From Helicobacteraceae bacterium (lineage in GTDB: Bacteria; Campylobacterota; Campylobacteria; Campylobacterales; Helicobacteraceae), in contig JARHYY010000028.1 in assembly GCA_029258405.1 (NCBI GenBank), positions 1 to 5,686 of the forward strand: 5,686 bases of DNA, written 5' to 3'. The notes below the pieces were generated by a model that had not been told where the DNA came from, did not search any database, and worked only from the letters and a program-made list of their open reading frames with translations. Both the position numbers and the translations under genes were made by a program. Below are positions 1-5,566 of this stretch, piece by piece. How positions within the stretch are numbered: position 1 is the first letter of the stretch; each line of letters opens with the position of its first letter.

Positions 1-276
1 AGGACAATATCAACCTTGTGCTTGAGTTTGTTTTTACAATGAGCTTATAATATAACTTTATATAGTGGAGTTAAGTAAGTTCTTTAAGGTTTATTCTGTT
101 ATTTGAATTTGTAGGTTTATAGTGAGATTTAGTATATATTATTGAATATTGTTATTTTGTGTGAGATGGTGTTTGGGGGTGTGGGGGCATACTCTTTAGT
201 TGTTTTTGTTTTAGAATCTATCAGTACTTTAATTGTGTTCTATTTATTAGAGATGTCCATTATAGGGAGAGTAGAT

Positions 277-299
277 ATGCAAAGCTTTTTTATTTGCAT
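277..299. repeat. 7-bp inverted repeat, possible operator
   Basis: ATGCAAA (277-283) and TTTGCAT (293-299) are perfect reverse complements separated by 9 nt. As RNA it would make a 7-bp hairpin followed by only four T residues, weak for a terminator. As DNA it has the dyad form of a regulator site, lying about 90 bp upstream of the proposed promoter. No regulator can be assigned; it does not match the E. coli NikR half-site GTATGA or the H. pylori NikR half-site TATTATT. Confidence 0.3.
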
Positions 300-331
300 T
301 TTGATTATTCTGTTAAAATAATTATTCTCTA

Positions 332-374
332 GCTTTGATTTTTTACATTTTTTTAAGTTTCATAGTGATATTAT
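332..374 (+). promoter_or_regulatory. Candidate sigma-70 promoter of the nik operon
   Basis: The sequence TGATATTAT at 366-374 matches an extended -10 box (TGnTATAAT with one mismatch). It is preceded by closely spaced T-tracts (332-334, 337-344, 348-354, 358-360), the type of T-rich upstream DNA seen at Campylobacter and Helicobacter housekeeping promoters in place of a strict -35 box. Transcription would start near 381, leaving a leader of about 130 nt before nikA. An alternative -10 is TATATG/TATGCT at 392-399. A TATAAT with TTGAGT 18 bp upstream also exists at 22-51, but it is 460 bp from nikA. The choice is inference. Confidence 0.4.
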
Positions 375-378
375 ATCA
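366..378. promoter_or_regulatory. Palindrome over the -10 box, candidate operator
   Basis: TGATATTATATCA is a perfect dyad (TGATAT, central T, ATATCA) that covers the proposed extended -10. A repressor bound here would block RNA polymerase. Nickel importers of this family are commonly repressed by NikR with nickel, and Fur is the alternative in epsilonproteobacteria. The site is not a good match to the H. pylori NikR consensus (TATTATT-N11-AATAATA), so the regulator's identity is open. Short AT palindromes also arise by chance in such DNA. Confidence 0.3.
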
Positions 379-404
379 TAATTAAATAGTTTATATGCTT
401 TGTA

Positions 405-433
405 AAGTTTATGCCAACCATATCAATAAACTT
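405..433 (+). other. Possible hairpin in the nikA leader
   Basis: AAGTTTAT (405-412) can pair perfectly with ATAAACTT (426-433) around a 13-nt loop. If transcription starts near 381, the hairpin lies near the 5' end of the leader RNA. It contains only one G-C pair, so its stability is modest. No known riboswitch architecture was recognised in the leader (381-511). Confidence 0.25.
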
Positions 434-511
434 AGGGTGGGGCTCTTAGCAGTTCATCTCTTGTTTAAGTTTTCTTGGTTTGGTGTTGATAAAAATAAAA
501 AAAGGTAAAGT

Positions 512-2005
512 ATGCAAAAAATATTTTTATTGCTTTTTATTTGTACTGGGCTATTTGCAAAAGAAATTGTTAGTGCGTGGGAAAGTAATGCAGGGGAGCT
601 CAACCCACATGCGTATTCATCTAACCAGATGTATGCACAAATAATGCTCTATCAACCCCTTGTACGCTATGATGAAAATGGGCAATTTGTGCCAGAAGTT
701 GCAGAGAGCTGGACGGTTTTAGATGATGGGCGGAGATATATTTTTACCATTAAAAAAGATTTAAAATTTTCTGATGGTAGTACATTAGATGCTTTTGCGA
801 TCGAAAAAAATTTTGATATTATACTTGGCAACAAAAAAGAACATGGTTGGCTTGGAATTATCAATAATATACAACATGCTAAAGCACTTGATGCTTTGCA
901 CTTTGAAATATTGCTAAAAGCACCTTATGTTGGTGCGTTGAATGAACTTAGTCTGCCAAGACCTTTTCGTTTTGCTTCACTCAATGCGTTTGAAAATGGA
1001 GTATTTAAAAAACCTATTGGAAGTGGTGCATGGATGCTTAAGGAAAGTAGGCTTGGGGTAAAAGATGTATTTGTACCAAATCCATATTATCAGGGTGAGC
1101 ACAATAAAGAAATTACCCAACTTACTATGAGGATACTTCCAGATGCAAATGCAAGAGTTCTTGCTTTTTTAAGTGGTGATGTGGATATTTTGGTGGGGAA
1201 AGATAGCTTTTTGCGAGAGCATTATATAAAATTTTCAAAAGATAACCGCTTTAAACTTGTAAAATCTCTCCCTCAAGGTACATTTTCTATTGTTTTAAAT
1301 GCCTCAAAAGGACGGGGCACAGAAGATAAAAATATAAGACAAGCCATTATGCACGCAGTTAATAAAGATATTATTGTTGAAAAAATATTTTTAAATATTG
1401 ATAAAAAAGCTGATACCCTTTTTAATCCAGAGCTTCCTTTTTGTAATGTAGATCTCAAAGCATATCAATATGATATAGATAGAGCAAAGGCATTAAGAGA
1501 AAATGCAAAAAATGTAAAACTTAAATTTGTTTATGTTGGCAACAATCCTGTGCAAAAAACCATTGCAGAAGCTATACAGAATGATTTATATAAAATTGGT
1601 ATTCAAGTAGAGCTTGTAGCTTATGAAAGCATTGCGTTTTATCAAGCACAAGAAAATGGTGATTTTGATTTGATTTTCAATGAAACATGGGGGAATCCTT
1701 TTGATCCTCATTCATTTGTTGCATCAATGCTTGCACCATCACATGCAGACTTTGCTGCACAAAAAGATTTGCCTAATAAAAAAGAGATAGACAATCTTAT
1801 CCGCAATATTTTACAAAACAATCAAAAAGAAATATTGCAAGAGAATTACAATAAACTTCTTCTTGCTTTACATGAAAGTGCTGTTTATTTGCCCTTGAGT
1901 TATGGTTTTGTGCTAGGTGCTTTTAATACGAACACGATAAAATCCTATTCTACAGGGGCTATGCAAGAAGAATTTTTATGGGAAAGAATACAGCTTAAGG
2001 ATTGA
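512..2005 (+). CDS. nikA: Nickel ABC transporter, periplasmic binding protein NikA
   Basis: Periplasmic solute-binding protein (family 5) that captures a nickel complex and delivers it to NikBC. The 497-aa length is close to E. coli NikA (524 aa). Residues 1-16 form a short signal peptide (basic K3, hydrophobic core, likely cleavage after LFA-16); C11 is not in a good lipobox. Segments typical of NikA are LNPHAYSSNQM (30-40), PRPFRFAS (149-156), WGNPFDPHSF (393-402) and APSHADFAAQ (408-417). Aligned by eye with E. coli NikA (mature numbering), the nickel-contacting His416 is H411, Arg137 is R150, Trp398 is W393, Met27 is M40 and Trp100 is W113, all kept; Arg97 becomes E110 and Tyr402 becomes F397. 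The ATG is preceded by AAAGG at 501-505, 6 nt away. It is the first operon gene, 9 nt before nikB. A peptide-binding role is unlikely given the retained nickel-site residues. Confidence 0.95.
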   Translation: MQKIFLLLFICTGLFAKEIVSAWESNAGELNPHAYSSNQMYAQIMLYQPLVRYDENGQFVPEVAESWTVLDDGRRYIFTIKKDLKFSDGSTLDAFAIEKNFDIILGNKKEHGWLGIINNIQHAKALDALHFEILLKAPYVGALNELSLPRPFRFASLNAFENGVFKKPIGSGAWMLKESRLGVKDVFVPNPYYQGEHNKEITQLTMRILPDANARVLAFLSGDVDILVGKDSFLREHYIKFSKDNRFKLVKSLPQGTFSIVLNASKGRGTEDKNIRQAIMHAVNKDIIVEKIFLNIDKKADTLFNPELPFCNVDLKAYQYDIDRAKALRENAKNVKLKFVYVGNNPVQKTIAEAIQNDLYKIGIQVELVAYESIAFYQAQENGDFDLIFNETWGNPFDPHSFVASMLAPSHADFAAQKDLPNKKEIDNLIRNILQNNQKEILQENYNKLLLALHESAVYLPLSYGFVLGAFNTNTIKSYSTGAMQEEFLWERIQLKD

Positions 2006-2014
2006 GAATAGGTA

Positions 2015-2953
2015 ATGCTAAAATTTATCGCGATGCGAATTCTGTTTCTTATACCTATTGTATTTATAGTTTCTTTTATTGTTTTTGGTGTACTTCGCTT
2101 AAGCCCTATTGACCCTGCTTTTGCATATCTTGTACAATCTCAAATCCCTACTACACAAGAGAATTTAGAATACGCAAGAGCAGAACTTGGGCTTAATCTC
2201 CCTTTTATGCAGCAATATTTTTCATGGCTCAAATCGGCGATGATGCTTGATTTTGGAAACTCGTATATAACAAAACGCCCTGTGGTTGATGATATTTTGT
2301 ATTATATGCCTACAACATTACATTTAAGTTTTCTTTCTTTGTTTGTAGTTATGCTTTTGGGGGTTATTCTTGGGGTTGTGGCAGCAGTTAAGAAAGATAC
2401 CTTGATAGATAAAGGGCTTTTAGTCTTTGCCTTTTTTGGTGTTTCTACGCCAAGCTTTTGGTTTGGCTTTGGGCTTATATATTTTGTAAGCATTAAGCTT
2501 GGAATTCTATCGCCTTATAAAGATTTTTCATTTACAAGTTATATATTACCTGTCATTACCCTAAGCCTTATGTCCGCAGCTATTAACATTAGGCTCATGC
2601 GAGTGAGTTTTTTAGAGCATCAAAATCATAAAAGTGTCCTCTATGCTTATGCGAGGGGGCTGAAGAAAAAAGTTGTACAAAGAAGGCATATTTTACGCAA
2701 CGCATTTTTGCCAGTGCTTACTTCATTTGGCATGCATTTTGGGGAGCTTTTGGGTGGGGCAGTTATTGTGGAAATACTTTTTGGCTTACCGGGTTTTGGG
2801 CGATATGCAGTAAGTGCTATTTATAATCATGATTACCCTGTTGTGCAAGGTTTTGTAATGCTTATGTGCATTGTTTTTATAGTGGTGAATTTGTTCGTTG
2901 ATATTATAGCTGTTTTTGTGAATCCAAAAATCCGCTATAGGACAACAATATGA
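2015..2953 (+). CDS. nikB: Nickel ABC transporter permease NikB
   Basis: Inner-membrane permease of the DppB/OppB/NikB family, one half of the nickel channel with NikC. At 312 aa it matches E. coli NikB (314 aa). Six hydrophobic segments can be seen, near residues 9-29, 101-124, 134-160, 173-194, 236-256 and 281-303. The N-terminal periplasmic part carries the family pattern LGLNLPFMQQYFSWL (58-72) and DFGNSY (79-84). The cytoplasmic EAA loop that docks to the ATPases is at about 211-233 (AYARGLKK to RNAFLP), followed by GxLLGGAVIVEILFGLPG-type residues at 243-260. The start has AGG at 2010-2012 very close (2 nt) and GAG at 2004-2006 inside the nikA stop region, so translation may depend on coupling to nikA. 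The stop overlaps the nikC start by ATGA. Confidence 0.95.
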   Translation: MLKFIAMRILFLIPIVFIVSFIVFGVLRLSPIDPAFAYLVQSQIPTTQENLEYARAELGLNLPFMQQYFSWLKSAMMLDFGNSYITKRPVVDDILYYMPTTLHLSFLSLFVVMLLGVILGVVAAVKKDTLIDKGLLVFAFFGVSTPSFWFGFGLIYFVSIKLGILSPYKDFSFTSYILPVITLSLMSAAINIRLMRVSFLEHQNHKSVLYAYARGLKKKVVQRRHILRNAFLPVLTSFGMHFGELLGGAVIVEILFGLPGFGRYAVSAIYNHDYPVVQGFVMLMCIVFIVVNLFVDIIAVFVNPKIRYRTTI

Positions 2954-3759
2954 AAAATATACGACTTACAATTTCTTGCATTTGTATTATTATGCTTATA
3001 CTACTTGCTTTATGTGCAGATTATATCTTTGCTGATCCTATTAGTGGTGATTTATCGCTCAAATTTGCCCCCCCATCAAATACGCATTGGCTTGGCACAG
3101 ATCATTTAGGTAGAGATATTCTTGCTCGCTTGGGGCATGGTGCAAAAACTTCTCTATTAACTGTTTTTGCTATTAGTATTCTTATTGTAATTTGCTCATT
3201 TTGTGTAGGGTTATATGCTGGTTATAAGGGGGGGGTGATTGATTCTATCTTTATGCGTATTTGTGATGTATTTTTGGCATTCCCTACTTTTGTCCTTGCT
3301 TTGTTTTTTATCGCTCTTTTTGGTGTAGGGCTTTTAAATGTAATTATAGCTATTTTTATTACACATTGGGCATGGTATGCCCGCATGGTTCGTAGTATGG
3401 TATTGGTTTTAAGAACACAAAAATATATTCTTTCAGCAAAAGTTGCTGGTAGTGGAGATATAAAGATATTATGCAGGCATATTCTCCCTCATGTATTTAT
3501 GCAGATGATTATTCTTGTCACGCTTGATCTTGGACATATGCTCTTGCATGTAAGTGGGCTTTCATTTTTGGGGTTGGGTGTGCAGGCTCCACAACCAGAG
3601 TGGGGCGTTATGTTGCAAGATTTTGCCCCATATATTTTTGAGCATCCTAATCTTATTGTATATCCGGGATTATGTATATTTATAACCGTAGCCCTTTTTA
3701 ATACATTTGGGGAATCATTGCGAGATGCGTACGCCATTGATTATATAAAAAATAAATAA
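2950..3759 (+). CDS. nikC: Nickel ABC transporter permease NikC
   Basis: Inner-membrane permease of the DppC/OppC/NikC family, partner of NikB. It is 269 aa (E. coli NikC 277). The family hallmark HWLGTDHLGRDILARL is at 46-61, just before the transmembrane core. Six hydrophobic segments lie near 7-27, 67-92, 102-124, 127-150, 181-200 and 236-257. The EAA loop is about 160-181 (ILSAKVAGSGD to RHILPH), with a degenerate start (SAK instead of EAA). GLSFLGLGVQ..PEWG (203-219) is also typical. AGGA at 2939-2942 is 7 nt before the ATG, which overlaps the nikB stop by four bases. The gene is unusual in carrying a C7 run (codons 40-42) and a G8 run (codons 93-96); a single-base change in either gives an early stop. 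In this copy both runs leave the frame intact. Confidence 0.94.
   Translation: MKNIRLTISCICIIMLILLALCADYIFADPISGDLSLKFAPPSNTHWLGTDHLGRDILARLGHGAKTSLLTVFAISILIVICSFCVGLYAGYKGGVIDSIFMRICDVFLAFPTFVLALFFIALFGVGLLNVIIAIFITHWAWYARMVRSMVLVLRTQKYILSAKVAGSGDIKILCRHILPHVFMQMIILVTLDLGHMLLHVSGLSFLGLGVQAPQPEWGVMLQDFAPYIFEHPNLIVYPGLCIFITVALFNTFGESLRDAYAIDYIKNK
3068..3074 (+). repeat. C7 homopolymer inside nikC
   Basis: Seven C residues span codons 40-42 (Ala-Pro-Pro) of nikC. Losing or gaining one C leads to an in-frame stop about 12 to 14 codons later, before the transmembrane core. It is one of only two G/C runs of seven or more in the window, both in nikC. Confidence 0.95.
3228..3235 (+). repeat. G8 homopolymer inside nikC
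   Basis: Eight G residues span codons 93-96 (Lys-Gly-Gly-Val) of nikC, between the second and third hydrophobic segments. With seven Gs the reading frame meets TGA immediately after the tract; with nine it meets TGA after two further codons. Poly-G tracts of about this length are classic phase-variation sites in Campylobacter and Helicobacter (family knowledge); variability here is inference. Confidence 0.95.
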
Positions 3760-3760
3760 T

Positions 3761-3773
3761 AAGGTTTTTGGTG
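3761..3773 (+). promoter_or_regulatory. nikD ribosome binding site and GTG start
   Basis: AAGG at 3761-3764 lies 6 nt before GTG at 3771, a good spacing. The TTG just upstream at 3768 would be only 3 nt away. No ATG is available near the N-terminus before the conserved start of the ATPase fold, so GTG at 3771 is preferred. Confidence 0.65.
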
Positions 3774-4514
3774 CATATTATTGAAATTAATAATTTATCT
3801 CTTTATGCTGGAACAACAAGGCTGCTTGAAAATATTTCTTTCTGTATTGAACATGGGCAGAAAATAGTACTTATTGGTAAAAGTGGAAGCGGAAAAAGTT
3901 TATTGAGTTTAGCCATTATGGATCTGTTGCCACAAAATATCATTATACATGGACAAATAACACGACATAATCTCCGTTATGGTGTAATTTTGCAAAATCC
4001 ATCAAGTTGTTTTGATTCTCTTTTTGACATTAAAGATCATTTCATGCAAACCTTAAAAGCACATAATAAAAAATATGATGCACAGCATATTCAAAATTGT
4101 TTGCAAGAAGTAGGTCTTGATAAGCATCTATTATCATTCTACCCTTTTGAATTAAGCGGTGGGCAGCTCCAACGCATTATGATCGCTATTGCTCTTTGTA
4201 TAGAACCTAACTTTATTATTGCTGATGAGCCAACAAGTGATTTAGATTGTATTGGACAACAAGAAATTATGCAGCTTTTTTTACAATTGCAAAACAAATG
4301 GGGCTTTGGAAGTCTATTTATAACACATGATCTCTTCTTGGCTGCACATATCGGAGAAAAAATTATTGTACTTGATAAGGGTATTATGCTTGAGTATGGG
4401 CATAGCGAAGAAATAATACATAACCCTCAAAATCCAAAAACAAAAGAACTTTTTGCCGCAAATAGAGCACTCTTTAAAACACCATGGGGGGATTTCTATG
4501 ACAGAAATTCTTAA
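3771..4514 (+). CDS. nikD: Nickel ABC transporter ATP-binding protein NikD
   Basis: Cytoplasmic ATPase that, paired with NikE, drives nickel import through NikBC. From the GTG start it is 247 aa (E. coli NikD 254). Motifs are all canonical: Walker A GKSGSGKS at 36-43, Q-loop Q75 in ILQNPSSCFD, signature LSGGQ at 128-132, Walker B ending in D152-E153 (IIADEPTSDLD), and switch histidine H186 (FITHD). The family order NikD before NikE, and the LQRIMIAIAL sequence after the signature, fit NikD rather than NikE. It lacks the long C-terminal extension of the oligopeptide OppD/DppD proteins, as expected for nickel transporters. It lies 11 nt after nikC and its last 17 bases overlap nikE. A TTG start at 3768 would add one residue. 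Confidence 0.93.
   Translation: MHIIEINNLSLYAGTTRLLENISFCIEHGQKIVLIGKSGSGKSLLSLAIMDLLPQNIIIHGQITRHNLRYGVILQNPSSCFDSLFDIKDHFMQTLKAHNKKYDAQHIQNCLQEVGLDKHLLSFYPFELSGGQLQRIMIAIALCIEPNFIIADEPTSDLDCIGQQEIMQLFLQLQNKWGFGSLFITHDLFLAAHIGEKIIVLDKGIMLEYGHSEEIIHNPQNPKTKELFAANRALFKTPWGDFYDRNS
4486..4500 (+). promoter_or_regulatory. nikE ribosome binding site and start inside nikD
   Basis: GGGGGGA at 4486-4492 lies 5 nt before ATG at 4498, a strong Shine-Dalgarno placed inside the 3' end of nikD. An upstream in-frame ATG at 4453 would add 15 residues (MPQIEHSLKHHGGIS) that look like out-of-frame nikD sequence and has no good ribosome binding site, so 4498 is chosen. Confidence 0.8.
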
Positions 4515-5280
4515 AGCTACTCATATTTCACAAAGCTATGTAAGTGGCAATTTTTTTTCTCATAAGAAAGCACATAATGTTTTAAGAAATATTTCTTTTT
4601 CTCTTGTTAAGGGAAGAAGCCTCGGGATTTTGGGCAAAAATGGTGCAGGCAAATCAAGTCTTACTCGAATCTTGCTTGGGCTTGAGCGACCAAAAACGGG
4701 GAGTGTAAGCATATTTCAAAAAAACTATACCTTTAAAAACGATAATCATATACGACAAAAAATACAAGCTGTTTTTCAAGACCCACAAAGCTCACTTAAC
4801 CCAAGATGGAGTGCTAGAGAATGTATTTTAGAGCCTCTAAGTAATTTTGGATTATTGCAAGACCCTATTGCACAGAGCAATAAAATTGCTAATATGGTTG
4901 GGCTCAAAAGCGATATACTTGATAAAAAAAGTTATCTTTTCAGTGGAGGAGAGCAACAAAGAATCGCCATTGCTCGAGCTATCGCCCCCGCTCCTGAAAT
5001 ATTAATTCTTGATGAAGCACTATCTTTTTTAGACGCTCATCTCCAGCTTGCCATTATTCACCTACTTCAAAAACTGAAACAAGAGCATGGAATAACTTAT
5101 ATTGTTATCGCTCATGATTTACGATTAATTTTACATCTCTGTGAAGAAATTATATTATTTGATGATGGAAGCATTGTTTTTTATGTTAGCAAAGAAGAGG
5201 GAATTTATAATGCCCTTCAAAAAGACAAAAATGGAAAATTTAGGGAAATTTTTAATGCAAGTATGCGACATGTCCTTTAG
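4498..5280 (+). CDS. nikE: Nickel ABC transporter ATP-binding protein NikE
   Basis: Second ATPase of the importer, forming the nucleotide-binding heterodimer with NikD. From ATG 4498 it is 260 aa (E. coli NikE 268). Walker A is GKNGAGKS at 46-53, the Q-loop is Q94 in FQDPQSSLNPR, Walker B is ILILDE at 168-173, the D-loop is SFLD (176-179) and the switch histidine is H206 (IAHD). The signature is FSGGE (148-152) rather than LSGGQ, a tolerated variant followed by the usual QQRIAIARAI. The SSLNPR segment is characteristic of the DppF/OppF/NikE side of such pairs. The first 17 bases overlap nikD, implying translational coupling. A T8 run lies in codons 18-21. No specific terminator directly follows the TAG; the next notable structure is the hairpin at 5470-5507. 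Confidence 0.93.
   Translation: MTEILKATHISQSYVSGNFFSHKKAHNVLRNISFSLVKGRSLGILGKNGAGKSSLTRILLGLERPKTGSVSIFQKNYTFKNDNHIRQKIQAVFQDPQSSLNPRWSARECILEPLSNFGLLQDPIAQSNKIANMVGLKSDILDKKSYLFSGGEQQRIAIARAIAPAPEILILDEALSFLDAHLQLAIIHLLQKLKQEHGITYIVIAHDLRLILHLCEEIILFDDGSIVFYVSKEEGIYNALQKDKNGKFREIFNASMRHVL
4551..4558 (+). repeat. T8 homopolymer near the start of nikE
   Basis: Eight T residues cover codons 18-21 (Asn-Phe-Phe-Ser) of nikE. Gain of one T gives TAA within about three codons; loss of one gives TAA within about ten. T/A runs of eight are not rare in DNA this AT-rich, so this is a weaker slip-site candidate than the G8 run in nikC. Confidence 0.9.
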
Positions 5281-5566
5281 GGCTTAAAATCTTGTAATAT
5301 TAATTTAGCATTGAAAAAAATATACCCATATTATTTATAAGTGGCAACTATGGATGCATGCGGTTGTTTTGGAGATGGTACTTAACAAGGTTTTGAAAAT
5401 GTAAGCTGAAACTTTATAAAATTTAATAAATGAATTTTTAAGTAAATATGGCAAAGAGATTGTTTTGAGTGATATAATAGAGAATGAAATAATATTCTAT
5501 TATATCAAGCTAACTCCAAAAAAATTTAATTTTCAGCAAAACTTTATTAAGAATCTTGCAGCCCCC
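5281..5566. other. Non-coding region between convergent nikE and chemoreceptor genes
   Basis: No gene could be supported in these 286 bases. The longest suggestive reading is an 11-codon plus-strand ORF at 5350-5385 (MDACGCFGDGT), too short to call. The region is AT-rich, with an ATGCATGC palindrome-like stretch at 5352-5359 and a long hairpin at 5470-5507. It should contain the transcript ends of both flanking genes. Confidence 0.7.
5470..5507. terminator. Long hairpin between convergent genes, possible bidirectional terminator
   Basis: TGATATAATAGA (5470-5481) and TCTATTATATCA (5496-5507) are perfect 12-bp reverse complements. Allowing a 2-nt bulge (5482-5483), the stem extends to 14 bp with AT (5484-5485) pairing AT (5494-5495), leaving an 8-nt loop. 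It lies about 190 nt after nikE and 60 nt after the chemoreceptor stop. Neither side has the U-tract of an intrinsic terminator, so it may instead act by RNA 3'-end protection or as a protein-binding dyad. The structure is clear; its function is inferred from position. Confidence 0.45.

Larger units (their letters stand above)
1..511. other. Non-coding region upstream of nikA
   Basis: No convincing gene is seen on either strand; stops are frequent in all frames. The only open stretch touching the left edge is plus-strand frame 3 (3-50), ending DNINLVLEFVFTMSL then TAA. Its alternating hydrophobic pattern could be the last strand of an outer-membrane protein, but it is too short to call. The region is AT-rich apart from a G-rich patch at 174-187. 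It carries an inverted repeat at 277-299, a 10-bp palindrome at 317-326, T-tracts from about 332 to 360, a palindrome with an extended -10 at 366-378, and a potential leader hairpin at 405-433. Its length suggests it carries most of the operon's regulation. Confidence 0.7.

Noticed and set aside
3..50. Possible C-terminus of an upstream outer-membrane protein (DNINLVLEFVFTMSL, then TAA)
   Set aside because: Only 15 codons are visible, the terminal residue is not the usual Phe or Tyr, and no ribosome or context evidence supports it; noted in the upstream-region entry only.
91..315. 11-bp direct repeat TTATTCTGTTA at 91-101 and 305-315
   Set aside because: In 500 bases of AT-rich DNA a match of this length is not strongly unexpected, and there is no flanking structure such as inverted ends or a mobile-element gene.
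299..323. H. pylori-type NikR box (TATTATT-N11-AATAATA)
   Set aside because: The best match found in the upstream region (299-305 and 317-323) agrees at about 10 of 14 positions, with the left half very poor, so it is not called as a NikR site.
4453..4497. Upstream ATG start for nikE giving a 275-aa protein
   Set aside because: The extra 15 residues are read from nikD sequence in another frame, there is no good ribosome binding site, and ATG 4498 has a strong GGGGGGA at 5-nt spacing.
5282..5310. Intrinsic terminator directly after nikE
   Set aside because: GCTTAAA and TTTAGC can pair only with a bulge and a long loop, and the following sequence is A-rich rather than a T-tract.
5350..5385. 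11-codon ORF MDACGCFGDGT with two cysteines in a CGC pattern
   Set aside because: Far too short, no strong Shine-Dalgarno, and such reading frames occur by chance; it was considered as a metal-binding leader peptide or a gene remnant, but nothing else supports this.
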